NCBI GenBank assembly: GCA_913774625.1
Contig: CAJYHL010000024.1
Location: 38,907-102,906, forward strand
Source of the DNA: an uncultured Acidovorax sp.
Lineage (GTDB): Bacteria; Pseudomonadota; Gammaproteobacteria; Burkholderiales; Burkholderiaceae_C
Reading direction: 5' to 3'
Length of the DNA: 64,000 nt
The notes below the pieces were generated by a model, which made no database searches, was not told the origin of the DNA, and saw only the letters and a list, made by a program, of their open reading frames with translations. The translations under genes were made by a program, and so were the position numbers. Within the stretch, counting starts at the first letter, position 1. Each line of letters begins with the position of its first letter. Below are positions 43,460-52,001 of this stretch, piece after piece.

Positions 43460-43726
43460 CTAGCTCGCCATGGCATAGACCAAAAATAATACCAAAGAGA
43501 TATAAAAAATCAGACCGGCAAGAAATAGCCCAGTGCTAGTGACTACGCGCTGCCCATTTCTAATGAATGACAAAGCTCCTGCCGCGCCGTGTGTCTTCCC
43601 CTCCTTCTTGTCTGTCTGCTCGCCCCTCCAGCGCCCTAACGAGATGGCTGCGATCACAGCGCGCCCTGTCGTGATGATGAGCAATTCAACGAAAAACCAG
43701 AGGGCGATTGCTATTCCTTCCTCCAC
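43460..43726 (-). CDS. Small two-helix membrane protein
   Basis: 88 residues from a GTG at 43726, chosen over an upstream start because AAGGAAGAG lies just before it. Two hydrophobic helices (AIALWFFVELLIITTGRAVIA and TGLFLAGLIFYISLVLFLVYA) flank a polar Lys/Gly-rich loop. Function unknown. Base use is more AT-rich than the core genome, as in the neighbouring accessory genes. Confidence 0.6.
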   Translation of the reverse strand: MEEGIAIALWFFVELLIITTGRAVIAAISLGRWRGEQTDKKEGKTHGAAGALSFIRNGQRVVTSTGLFLAGLIFYISLVLFLVYAMAS

Positions 43727-43864
43727 GGCTCTTCCTTTCCGATTCTTCGTGGACTGCGGCCGAAGCACGATATTCGGAAGCTGCCGGCCAAGTCGTTACG
43801 GAGTACGCGCCATTGAGCATCCATGCATAGGCGCAGGATAGGCTATGCAGTTGGCTGGCACGTA

Positions 43865-44116
43865 TTAATTCCTGAGAGCAAGGTAGCCAAACCGGGAAAA
43901 TGCTGCTCCCACAGCCAGCGAGAGCAGCGCTTCTACCAGCGTTCCGGCAAATGCGCCGAATACTTCTGCAGTCAAGAGCGCGAGTCCACAAATGGCCCTG
44001 CAGTTCATCCCCTGGGGTGGGCTCGGGCTTCCGAAAAGAAGCATTCCAGCGTGCAGGAGGCTGCTGCAACCAAGAGCGATGGCAAGCCAGCCTATGAGCT
44101 TTGTCTGGCGTGGCAT
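43865..44116 (-). CDS. Small hypothetical membrane protein
   Basis: 83 residues with two to three hydrophobic segments (LIGWLAIALGCSSLLHAGMLLFG, then CGLALLTAEVFGAFAGTLVEALLSLAVGAAF). It has no ribosome site close to the start and no recognised family, so coding status is moderate. Same strand as its neighbours. Confidence 0.45.
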   Translation of the reverse strand: MPRQTKLIGWLAIALGCSSLLHAGMLLFGSPSPPQGMNCRAICGLALLTAEVFGAFAGTLVEALLSLAVGAAFSRFGYLALRN

Positions 44117-44243
44117 GATCGAATGGTTGGCTCGGAGTCAACCAGGCGCTGATGGAAGCAGGCCTTGCCAGCCGCAAGGCGCTGCATGAACTGCGGGCGC
44201 CTCACGGCTCTCGGGCACGGCGGCGCTCGGTTGGATAGCCTCT

Positions 44244-44690
44244 TCAGGCTGCATTGCCGGACTCAGCGTCCAGAGGGGCATCCTTGAACAGCGCGAGATC
44301 CCGGATGTTCTTCTGCACGGCCACCGCCCCGAACAGGCTGAGCAGGAACGCCATGGCATAGAAGCCCTTCTCGGACAGGGCCAAGGTCGCGTTCCAGAGG
44401 CCAATGCTCAGCAGCAGTATCGAGATCAGCAACGAAACCCAGCAAAGGCTGTAGTAAATGCCGGTCACCCGAATGCCTTCCAGCCGGTCGCGGACGGTCT
44501 TCTGCAGGGACACGGCCGAAAAGAGGCCGTACAGCAGCACCGTGAAGTAGTACCCTTTTTCATTCAGCTGCATGCCGGCGTTCCAGAGCCCGATCAGGTA
44601 CACGGCTGCCCCCACGAAAAGGGCCGCCCAGGAAGCGCCGACGAAAGCCCCGGTGGGGCGTTGCAGTTGCAGTTGAGGTTGAGGTTGCAT
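44244..44690 (-). CDS. YiaA/YiaB-family inner-membrane protein
   Basis: 148 residues from the ATG at 44690, with GGAG nine bases upstream. The duplicated YiaAB helix pairs are clear: [28 protein letters not shown] and [27 protein letters not shown]. Function of the family is unknown. It starts with a Gln/Pro/Leu-rich segment. Confidence 0.85.
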   Translation of the reverse strand: MQPQPQLQLQRPTGAFVGASWAALFVGAAVYLIGLWNAGMQLNEKGYYFTVLLYGLFSAVSLQKTVRDRLEGIRVTGIYYSLCWVSLLISILLLSIGLWNATLALSEKGFYAMAFLLSLFGAVAVQKNIRDLALFKDAPLDAESGNAA

Positions 44691-44792
44691 GCAATTCTCC
44701 ATTCCCAAATTGGCAATTATGCCGGCATGTACGCCTTGGGCTACCGTCCAAAAGGGGTGACAAATGAGGCTGTGCAGTGCAGGCGTGTTGCA

Positions 44793-45194
44793 TCACGCTC
44801 CGCCTGGCTTCATGGCCCCCAGCATCTTGCCCATATGTTCATGGATCAGGTTCACCGCCTTGAGCGGGCGAAGCATGACCTTGAATTCAACGATCTTCCC
44901 TTCAGCATTCCACTTGATGATGTCCGCTCCATTGACGGTGATTCCGCTGATTTCCGTCTCGAACTCGAGCATGGCGTCATTCGGGCCGATGATCTCGCGG
45001 ACGTAGCGGAAGCTGGGGTTGCAGAAAACCTGGAACGCAGCCGACAGATAGAGCTTGGTGATGGCCTTCCCGCGCTGTGGCGTGTGGACGACCGGAGAGA
45101 GCATCACGGCCTCGTCGGCAAGGAGGTCGTCGAGTCCGTCGGGGTTGCCTGATTCAACGAGGGTGTGCCATGTGTCTATCGGATGTGCGTTCAT
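44793..45194 (-). CDS. NTF2-like (SnoaL-type) protein
   Basis: 133 residues from the ATG at 45194. Cytosolic, no signal. Single NTF2-like domain (DTWHTLVESGNPDGLDDLLADEAVMLSPVVHTPQRGK to IVEFKVMLRPLKAVNLIHEHMG). These proteins bind small hydrophobic ligands or act as cyclases/isomerases; no partner is nearby. Left border of the mobile-element-rich stretch. Confidence 0.8.
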   Translation of the reverse strand: MNAHPIDTWHTLVESGNPDGLDDLLADEAVMLSPVVHTPQRGKAITKLYLSAAFQVFCNPSFRYVREIIGPNDAMLEFETEISGITVNGADIIKWNAEGKIVEFKVMLRPLKAVNLIHEHMGKMLGAMKPGGA

Positions 45195-46093
45195 GGTGCA
45201 AGGGTAGTGCAACGAGCCGAGCTTGAGGGCAAGCGAATACCCGAGGCAAACCGTGTTGTGCGGGCATTAGCCCGCTGCCAATCAGCATAGCTGTGGCCTT
45301 TTGGGGAGTACGGATCTGCGGGCTTTTGTTGCTTCGCGAGGCGGCTAACACGTGGGACGGCGAAGCCGCTGCTCATGCCTTAACACCTGAGTCAAACCGT
45401 GCCGCTAAGCGACATCGGCTTGGATGATGGGATGGACTCCCCCCGTTTGTTTGCGCGAGATTCGCGCACTGGTCTTCATTGGCGTGGGGATCAGGTCTTT
45501 AGCAAACGAAAGGAGTCTGAGATGCATGCATGCTCACGCATGGTGCGCGCAGTGTGCTGCGAGCGGCCAAGTTGGCCCAAGGGGCGGGCAAAGAGATACA
45601 GGGTGTGCGCCAATGGGCGCTGGAGGTGCAGGGGCGAAGCAACCACAACAAGGCGACCTGCGCGCTGGCCAATAAGCTCGCGCGCATCTGCTATGCGACG
45701 CTGCGCGATCACAAGTCGTTTGATGAGGCTGCCAGGCTGATCCGCAAAGAAAACCGCCAGAGCTTTGCGATGCCAAACTGATAAGCCAGCAAAGAATGCA
45801 CTCCACGCCAAAGCCAGAATTAATTCACCACTTGCGATGGGTTTGATCGACCATCATGGCCAACCGGGTGACTCCCACACCGCACTACGCCGATAATTCT
45901 TTCGGCGGCTTGCCTGCCGCTTGTATCGTTTGGCGACGCGGTGACGCAGATTCCATGTCGGCACGGACCACCGCAGAGTCCATTACAGATGCCGGATATA
46001 CGACTGCAGGTGTTTTACCCACTGGCCCCCAATCGGTCAGGGTCTTGCTGTTGTGGGGGGCATATACGACCAGTTGGAAGTTGCCTGCTCAAC
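45195..46093. other. Degenerate stretch with an IS110 remnant
   Basis: About 900 bases without an intact gene. It holds the decayed IS110-family transposase end at 45430-45781. The open frame at 45856-46149 has no ribosome site, no recognisable domain and overlaps the OLD-like gene end, so it is not called. The stretch 45341-45388 looks a little like an integron attC half-site but lacks correct core sites. Confidence 0.6.
45430..45781 (+). pseudogene. IS110-family transposase, C-terminal remnant
   Basis: The final part of an IS110-type transposase is readable in one frame as MLTHGARSVLRAAKLAQ, then QGRSNHNKATCALANKLARICYATLRDH and a stop at 45781. The part just before it (FSKR and upstream) is in a different frame, so there is at least one frameshift. 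The catalytic N-terminal domain is missing, so it is inactive. Confidence 0.75.
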
Positions 46094-47569
46094 TTATGCG
46101 CAAAAATCCTGGATATTCTTTGCCAATGGCCCTAGATTTTCAAAATTAGAAATGAATGCGCAGAGCTCCCGCAAGAATACATCTTCGTTATGGCCCTGTT
46201 CAATCGCACAACTTTTGAGAACCATTAGGAGGCCTTTTCCGTTGTTATCAGTTGCGGATTTTGAATTTTGCTTATAGTCATTTACTATGTCAATTAAACT
46301 GCGCACGCGATAAAATGTATCGCCAAGCTGCCTTGCAAATAGGTCATTCGGTTCGGTTACCAAAATTTTCTTTAGGTATTTCTCTAGGCTCTTTATTGGT
46401 AGAAAAAATTTTTTTAATGTCGAAAACTGTGTTCTGGGTGGATATTTTTTATTGCATTCGTCTTGGATGTCTCCGTCTAATATTGATATGACTGTGCAGC
46501 CCGCGCCCGCAAGCCTCGAGCTTTGAATTTCATGCTGGAGCTCTAAGGTTTTCTCCCAGCCACCGCAAGGCAAGACTTTAATAAGTCTGCTTATTTGTAG
46601 CTTAGTGTCTCGGATTGCCTTTTCAACCAAATTTTTCGCAAGATTGTCTTCAACGAGGAATATAAAATCGAACCCATCTGGTGTGTACATGCACCGCGTC
46701 GCGTATGCTGGGTAGCACGGATTTATTACCTCAATGGCGCCGCTAATTCCGGAATCAAGGTGGAAAATCTTTTCCGCACGGACGTTGCTTAGGATTTGTA
46801 TGCTGTGTGTTGCGAAATATATGCAAAAATTATACTGGGCTGATATTTTGTTGAGAAATATCGCGAGTCGATCTTGTGCCGAAGGGTGAAGCGCAAGTTC
46901 TATTTCATCAAGGAGAATAATGCTTGGGGTAACAATGTTGTTTCGGGATGTGTATATTATTCTTTGGTGTATGTAGTGCAGGAGGCCTATCAGTAGGAAT
47001 TCTCCTGAGCTCATTTTATACTGGTGAATCCAAACCCCGTCTCTGTCAATCAAATATGGGATGCCGGAGAATCCAAGGTTCTCTGCAATTGTTTTTGATT
47101 TGACGCGCTTGAGTGTTGCGTAATGATCTTTTTCGTTTCTGAGAATCAGGCTGAGGTTTTCTTTAACAAATGGGTCGGCGTCACAGATGTTATTTTCCTT
47201 TATGTGGCTAGCGGATGCCATCTTTGAGGTGTGCGCGTCAGAAAATCTGTTTCCGTATATTAGGCTGCCTTCGTAAACGCCATTTGCAAATATTTCTGTT
47301 TCGCTGGGATTTTCCCTTTGCCAGCCTATTTGCTTGATCCAGATATTTTCCACGCCGTTAAGGCGGTATGTGATTCTTGAGGTTTCGTTTCCGTCACTTC
47401 TGAAGTAATTTCTCAATGCGCCCCTGTAAACCACTTTGGACAGAGCGCTAAATATTGTGCTCTTGCCTATCCCGTTAACCCCCGTTACGGCATAAAGGCC
47501 CTTTGAAAAAGGAAGCGAGAGCTTAACCTTCGTTATGTTGCGAACGTTCTCTATTTCCAACTCAAGCAT
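46094..47569 (-). CDS. AAA ATPase with TOPRIM nuclease domain (OLD-like)
   Basis: 491 residues, clearly lower GC than the chromosome around it. Walker A is GVNGIGKST (residues 30-38), an ABC-type signature is MSSGEFLLIG, Walker B is LLDEIELALHPS and a His switch is YFATHSIQIL. The C-terminal part fits a TOPRIM nuclease: VEDNLAKNLVEKA supplies the Glu and ILDGDIQD the Asp pair. OLD-family ATPase-nucleases often defend against phages. The gene lies next to a broken integron-type integrase, on the opposite strand, where an integron's first cassette would sit. The family call is fairly firm; defence is inference. Confidence 0.8.
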   Translation of the reverse strand: MLELEIENVRNITKVKLSLPFSKGLYAVTGVNGIGKSTIFSALSKVVYRGALRNYFRSDGNETSRITYRLNGVENIWIKQIGWQRENPSETEIFANGVYEGSLIYGNRFSDAHTSKMASASHIKENNICDADPFVKENLSLILRNEKDHYATLKRVKSKTIAENLGFSGIPYLIDRDGVWIHQYKMSSGEFLLIGLLHYIHQRIIYTSRNNIVTPSIILLDEIELALHPSAQDRLAIFLNKISAQYNFCIYFATHSIQILSNVRAEKIFHLDSGISGAIEVINPCYPAYATRCMYTPDGFDFIFLVEDNLAKNLVEKAIRDTKLQISRLIKVLPCGGWEKTLELQHEIQSSRLAGAGCTVISILDGDIQDECNKKYPPRTQFSTLKKFFLPIKSLEKYLKKILVTEPNDLFARQLGDTFYRVRSLIDIVNDYKQNSKSATDNNGKGLLMVLKSCAIEQGHNEDVFLRELCAFISNFENLGPLAKNIQDFCA

Positions 47570-47735
47570 TTTGCCTTGATCCCATTTTTGTGTGACGAAT
47601 ATGATTCTTGCGACTTCTAACTAGATTTAGACGACAGTCATCCTACCGGCCGCAGTCTGCCAACACAACACCGTTCGTCCCATCCCCAGGAAGACCCCAG
47701 CATCACGCCGGTTAGGCAAACCTAAAATTTGGCGG

Positions 47736-48045
47736 ATGAGCCCTGGACCAGCTCCGACTCCTGAATCGCTTGCTGAAGCGCGTCAGCCCAAGCTGCTGGA
47801 GCGCATGCGCTCCCACCTTCGCACGCGGCATTACAGCCTTCGCACGGAGCAAGCCTATATCGGTGGGGCGCGCCGCTTCCTTCATCCTTTTGCACGGCAA
47901 GCGCCACCCGCAGGATATGGGTGCAGCCGAGGTCGAAGCATTCCTGAGCCATTAGCCTGCGGAAAGGCAGGTTTCCGCATCCACGCAGAACCAAGCCAAG
48001 GCGGCGATTCGGTATTTTTACCAGCAGGTCGTGAGGGTGACGTTA
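47736..48045 (+). pseudogene. Integron-type tyrosine integrase (IntI-like), N-terminal remnant
   Basis: The N-terminal SAM-like domain reads LLERMRSHLRTRHYSLRTEQAYIG and then shifts frame near 47880 to FILLHGKRHPQDMGAAEVEAFLSH, ends at an in-frame TAG, and continues as ERQVSASTQNQAKAAIRYFYQQVV before homology stops at about 48045. These are hallmark sequences of integron integrases. The catalytic domain is gone, so it is inactive. A GTTAGGC core-like heptamer lies at 47711 just upstream. Confidence 0.82.
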
Positions 48046-48071
48046 TCTGAGGCTCAGTTAGGTTGGGAAAG

Positions 48072-48365
48072 CTACCAGCGCATGCCGGACATTGCGCCGA
48101 GAGCGAGGCCTCGCAGAGCTAGCATCGAGCAAATGATGCCAAGAGGGATGGTGAATAAAAGGCATAGCAGAAATGTGATCTTTTGATGATTATTTTTGTG
48201 AATTAGGGATTTTATTAGCGGCGCTAAGGGAATTAATCCGGCTATTGTTGGTGCTGCAATCGTAAGGTCTGGGAGTGATCTGCTGAGAAAATTCAATGTG
48301 ATGATGGTGGTTAAAATCACAATGGCGGAGTAGAAGGAGATGTAGGTTATTCTTTTGCGCGGCAT
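48072..48365 (-). CDS. Low-GC hypothetical membrane protein
   Basis: 97 residues from the ATG at 48365; an in-frame TTG at 48419 would add 18 residues. Three hydrophobic stretches (YISFYSAIVILTTIITLNFL, then IAAPTIAGLIPLAPLIKSLI and ITFLLCLLFTIPLGIICSML). No family recognised and no ribosome site seen. Base use is AT-rich like the OLD-like gene, so it was probably acquired too. Possibly a partner or an unrelated cargo gene. Confidence 0.55.
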   Translation of the reverse strand: MPRKRITYISFYSAIVILTTIITLNFLSRSLPDLTIAAPTIAGLIPLAPLIKSLIHKNNHQKITFLLCLLFTIPLGIICSMLALRGLALGAMSGMRW

Positions 48366-48548
48366 ATTTTTGAATGATGGATTGAGATTTTCCGGCTTGA
48401 TTGCGTTTGATTGGGGCAACCTCTTTTGTCTTTGGGGTCTGATTGGATTGCGATCAATTTCTGAAATTTTGCTGATTTGGCGTGTGAGGTCAGGAGGGGC
48501 GGCGGGCTATATGGGACTTGCTAAATGGACGATAGCGCCCGCCGCCCA

Positions 48549-49973
48549 TCAAAGCGCAAAGATCTTCCCCGGATTCAAGATGTTCTGCGGATCCAGCGCC
48601 TGCTTGATCGCCCGCATCATGGCCACCGCGCCCGGCCCCGTTTCGTCCAGCAAAAAGCCCATCTTGTGGATGCCCACGCCGTGTTCGCCCGTGCAGGTGC
48701 CACCCATGGACAGGGCGCGGGCGACCAGCTGGTGGTTCAGGGCTTCGGCGGTCTGGCGTTCGGCGGGGCTGTCCGGGTCGATCAGGTAGCCGAAGTGGAA
48801 GTTGCCGTCGCCCACGTGGCCGACGAGGAAGTACGGGATGCCGCTGGCGTCGGCCTCGGCGACCGAATCGAGCAGGCAGTCGGCCAGGCGGCTGATGGGC
48901 ACGCAGGTGTCGGTGCTGATGGCGCGGCAGCCGGGGCGGCTTTGCACGGCGGCGAAGTAGGCGTTGTGCCGTGCGGTCCAGAGGCGCGTGCGCTCTTCGG
49001 GCGTGGTGGCCCATTCGAAGGCGTTGCCGTTCCATTCCTGTGCCAGCGCCTGCACGGTTTCGGCCTGTTCCTGCACGCCGGCGGGGGAGCCGTGGAATTC
49101 CATCAGCAGCATGGGTTCTTCGCGCAGGCCCAGTTTGCTGTGGGCATTCACCATGCGCACGGTGTGCGTGTCGATCAGTTCCACGCGGGCGATGGGCACG
49201 CCCAGCTGGATGGTCTGGATGACGGTGCGCACGGCGGCTTCGATGCTCGGGAACGAGCAGATGGCGGCGCTCACGGCCTCGGGCAGGGGGTAGAGGCGCA
49301 GCGTGATTTCGGTGATCACGCCCAGCGTGCCCTCGCTGCCCACCAGCAGGCGGGTCAGGTCGTAGCCGGCGGCGCTCTTCTTGGCGCGGGTGCCGGTGCG
49401 GATGGCCTCACCGGCGGCCGTGACCACTTCCAGCGCCAGCACGTTTTCGCGCATGGTGCCGTAGCGCACGGCGTTGGTGCCGCTGGCGCGCGTGGCGGCC
49501 ATGCCGCCGATGCTGGCGTCCGCGCCCGGGTCGATGGGGAAAAAGAGGCCCGTGTCCTTGATGGCTTCGTTCAGCTGCTTGCGGGTGATGCCGGGCTGCA
49601 CGGTGACGGTGAGGTCGTCGGCATCCACGCTCAGCAGGCGGTTCATGCGCGATACGTCGATGCTGATGCCGCCCTGGACGGCGAGCAGATGGCCTTCGAG
49701 CGAGGAGCCCGCGCCGTAGGGGATGACGGGCACGCCGTGCTGCGCGGCCAGGCGCACGGCATCCATCACGTCCTGCGTGCTCTCGGCGAAGACCACGGCC
49801 GAGGGCGGGGGCGCCTGCATCGAGCCTTCGTCGCGCCCGTGCTGCTCGCGCACGGCCTGGGCCTGCGAGCACTGGCCGCCGAAGCGCGCCTGCAGCGCAT
49901 CCAGAAAGGCCGGCGGCACGGGGCGCAGGCGGATTTCGGGCAGCAGATGGGCGGTGGCGGCGGGGGCGTTCAT
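48549..49973 (-). CDS. FAD-linked D-lactate dehydrogenase-type oxidoreductase
   Basis: 474 residues. FAD-binding PCMH domain with VIPYGAGSSLEGHLLAVQGG and IDPGADASIGGMAATRASGTNAVRYGTMRENV; C-terminal domain with GHVGDGNFHF and CTGEHGVGIHKMGFL. Homologous to both cytochrome-dependent D-lactate dehydrogenase and GlcD. It might supply the missing GlcD-like subunit for glcE/glcF at 17-20 kb, but the family alone does not decide. Confidence 0.88.
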   Translation of the reverse strand: MNAPAATAHLLPEIRLRPVPPAFLDALQARFGGQCSQAQAVREQHGRDEGSMQAPPPSAVVFAESTQDVMDAVRLAAQHGVPVIPYGAGSSLEGHLLAVQGGISIDVSRMNRLLSVDADDLTVTVQPGITRKQLNEAIKDTGLFFPIDPGADASIGGMAATRASGTNAVRYGTMRENVLALEVVTAAGEAIRTGTRAKKSAAGYDLTRLLVGSEGTLGVITEITLRLYPLPEAVSAAICSFPSIEAAVRTVIQTIQLGVPIARVELIDTHTVRMVNAHSKLGLREEPMLLMEFHGSPAGVQEQAETVQALAQEWNGNAFEWATTPEERTRLWTARHNAYFAAVQSRPGCRAISTDTCVPISRLADCLLDSVAEADASGIPYFLVGHVGDGNFHFGYLIDPDSPAERQTAEALNHQLVARALSMGGTCTGEHGVGIHKMGFLLDETGPGAVAMMRAIKQALDPQNILNPGKIFAL

Positions 49974-50572
49974 GGGGGGCTCCGTATGCGGCTGATCTCT
50001 GGCCGGGATTGTAGGTAGCGGCCCTGAGGGGCGTGAGGGGGAAAGTCCGGCGGCCTCCGAAAGAAAAGAAAAGAAAAGGCCCGCCGGCCCCGGTAGGGAG
50101 CGCGGCGGGCCCGTAGGCCATGAGTGATTCGATCAGAGAGGGAGTGTGGATATGTTGGGGGCGTTCAGCGTTGGCGTCCTCCTGTTCTGGCGGAACGGTC
50201 CGCCCGGCTGGTTTCGACGAGGGCTGCGCCGCCCAATGCGGCGCGGGGTGCAGGGCTGCTGGACGACGACGATGACGACGTGGACACCCTGGCTGAATTG
50301 GTGGACGCGGGGCTTTGCGCCTGCGCTGTCACGCCGCCTACCGCGATGGCTGCGAACAGCATCACGCTGCGGGCATCGAACGGAAAAGACCTTCCTGACG
50401 GGGATCGGGGCATGGGGTCTGGCTCCTCGAGAAAGCGTTGAACAGGCCCCTATTGCAGCGTGTGGCGGCGCTGCCCGCCAGCAGTTTTGCCGGCCGTTGC
50501 CCGGGCACACAATCGGTGGGCGCGTGTAACGCAAAATCGCCGCTTCCGCCCCGATCAAGGAGAAAACGCGCC
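49974..50572. other. Intergenic region upstream of the adenosyltransferase gene
   Basis: Apart from a possible small secreted protein at 50165-50413, nothing certain is seen in these 600 bases. No cobalamin-riboswitch-like box was recognised ahead of the adenosyltransferase. Confidence 0.5.
50165..50413 (-). CDS. Small Ser-rich secreted protein (tentative)
   Basis: 82 residues with a GAGGAG ribosome site upstream of the ATG at 50413. A signal-peptide-like segment (SVMLFAAIAVGGVTAQAQS) is followed by a run of eight Ser and a basic tail. No family is known; the good ribosome site is the main support. Confidence 0.45.
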   Translation of the reverse strand: MPRSPSGRSFPFDARSVMLFAAIAVGGVTAQAQSPASTNSARVSTSSSSSSSSPAPRAALGGAALVETSRADRSARTGGRQR

Positions 50573-51160
50573 ATGGGAAACCGACTGACACAGATCGCCA
50601 CACGCACCGGAGACGACGGCACCACCGGCCTGGGCGACAACAGCCGTGTCTCCAAGGACAGCCCCCGCCCGCATGCCATGGGCGACGTGGACGAGCTCAA
50701 TTCGCACATCGGCCTGCTGCTGTGCGAGCCGCTGCCCGATGCGGTGCGCGAACTGCTGGTGAGCGTGCAGCACGAGCTTTTCAACCTGGGCGGCGAGCTG
50801 TCCATTCCCGGCTTCGAGCTGCTCAAGGACGAGGCCCTGGCGCAGCTGGACGAGGCCCTGGCCCTGCACAACGCCGTGTTGCCGCGGCTGCAGGAATTCA
50901 TCCTGCCGGCCGGCACCCGGGCCGCCGCGCAGGCCCATGTCTGCCGCACGGTGGCGCGGCGGGCGGAGCGGTCGGTGGTGGCGCTGGGCGCCCAGGAGCC
51001 GCTGCGCGATGCGCCGCGCCGCTATCTGAACCGTCTGTCGGACCTGATGTTCGTGCTGGCCCGCGTGCTCAACCGCATGGACGGCGGCGACGACGTGTAC
51101 TGGAGGAGCCAGCGTATGGCAGCGCAGCAGCAGCCGCAGCAGGCATCGGACGGCGCATAG
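50573..51160 (+). CDS. Cob(I)alamin adenosyltransferase, PduO type
   Basis: 195 residues. N-terminal ATP-binding TRTGDDGTTGLGDNSRVSKDSPR and C-terminal RRAERSVVALGA followed by RYLNRLSDLMFVLARVLN are characteristic. It makes adenosylcobalamin for B12-dependent enzymes. An AGGAG ribosome site precedes the start. Eleven bases after its stop comes the glutaredoxin gene, so the three genes 50573-51962 may form an operon. Confidence 0.92.
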   Translation: MGNRLTQIATRTGDDGTTGLGDNSRVSKDSPRPHAMGDVDELNSHIGLLLCEPLPDAVRELLVSVQHELFNLGGELSIPGFELLKDEALAQLDEALALHNAVLPRLQEFILPAGTRAAAQAHVCRTVARRAERSVVALGAQEPLRDAPRRYLNRLSDLMFVLARVLNRMDGGDDVYWRSQRMAAQQQPQQASDGA

Positions 51161-51171
51161 ACTACGTGCCC

Positions 51172-51414
51172 ATGGAACTGAAGATCGTCATTTACTCGAA
51201 GTCCGCCTGCCCGCAGTGCGATTCCGCCAAGATGCTGCTGAAGGCACGCTCCATGCCCTTCGAAGAGATCAGGATCGACGACGAGGCCGAGCGCCTGGCC
51301 TTCTTCCAGAAGTGCGGCCCGTCCGTGCGCCAGATGCCTCAGGTCTTCATCAACGACCAGCGCGTGGGCGGCCTGGCCGGCCTGCAGGCCGCCCTGGCCC
51401 AGCTGGGCCTGTGA
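51172..51414 (+). CDS. Glutaredoxin
   Basis: 80 residues, single thioredoxin-fold domain with redox motif CPQC at about 13-16, and the cis-Pro segment RQMPQVFINDQRVGG followed by a glutathione-binding turn. It reduces disulfides with glutathione. Follows the adenosyltransferase gene by 11 bases. Confidence 0.9.
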   Translation: MELKIVIYSKSACPQCDSAKMLLKARSMPFEEIRIDDEAERLAFFQKCGPSVRQMPQVFINDQRVGGLAGLQAALAQLGL

Positions 51415-51434
51415 CGCTGCGCAGCGGAGCCGCC

Positions 51435-51962
51435 ATGCGCCCACGCATCTACCTGGCAGGCCCCGACGTCTTCCACCCCGACGCGCCCGCGCTGTTCGCG
51501 CGCCTGAAGGCGCAGTGCGCGGCCCTGGGCCTGGAAGGCATGGCCCCCACCGACACGCAGGTGGACAGCCATGCGGCGCGGGGCTCGGACGATGCCCTGG
51601 CCCAGCGCATCTACGACGGCAACATTGAGCTGCTGCGCCAGGCCGACGGCGTGGCCGCCAACCTGCAGGCCTTCCGCGGGCTGGAGCCCGATTCGGGCAC
51701 GGTGTTCGAGGTCGGCTATGCCATCGCCCTCGGCAAGCCGGTGGTGGCCTACCACGTGCCGGCGGACAGCTACGAGGCGCGCGTGAGCGCCGCCATCCCC
51801 TGCGTGCGGGGCGCCGATGGCATGGTGCGCGAGCGGGACGGCGGCATGATGGTCGAGGGGCTGGGCCAGCGGCTCAATCTCATGATCACGCGCTCCTGCG
51901 GGCTGGAAGCCTCGGCCGACGACGCGCTCCGGCGCCTGGCCGATCTGCTCCTGAAAAAATAG
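51435..51962 (+). CDS. Nucleoside 2-deoxyribosyltransferase family protein
   Basis: 175 residues from the ATG at 51435. Family features: IYLAGPDVFHPDA at the N-terminus, then ANLQAFRGLEPDSGTVFEVGYAIALGKPVVAY with the catalytic Glu. It may transfer deoxyribose between bases or hydrolyse nucleotides as a house-cleaning enzyme. Its last codons and stop (LLKK) run into a copy of the ATAGC hairpin repeat. Confidence 0.87.
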   Translation: MRPRIYLAGPDVFHPDAPALFARLKAQCAALGLEGMAPTDTQVDSHAARGSDDALAQRIYDGNIELLRQADGVAANLQAFRGLEPDSGTVFEVGYAIALGKPVVAYHVPADSYEARVSAAIPCVRGADGMVRERDGGMMVEGLGQRLNLMITRSCGLEASADDALRRLADLLLKK

Positions 51963-52001
51963 CTGCAGGCCCAGGTGGTGCCTGCACCTCTGGCGGTTTT
52001 C
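51951..52001 (+). repeat. ATAGC hairpin repeat after the deoxyribosyltransferase gene
   Basis: AAAAAATAGCTGCAGGC is followed by a loop and GCCTGC, then a pyrimidine-rich end with TTTT. It contains the stop codon of the upstream gene and lies between convergent genes, so it may also terminate transcription. Confidence 0.5.

Noticed and set aside
45341..45388. Possible integron attC site near the IS110 remnant
   Set aside because: The half-sites do not match RYYYAAC/GTTRRRY at both ends, and the spacing and inner stems are not right.
45856..46149. Open frame of 97 codons to the right of the IS110 remnant
   Set aside because: No ribosome site, no domain, and it runs into the 3' end of the OLD-like gene on the other strand.
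50430..50572. Cobalamin riboswitch ahead of the adenosyltransferase gene
   Set aside because: No B12-box-like sequence or suitable fold was recognised in the leader.
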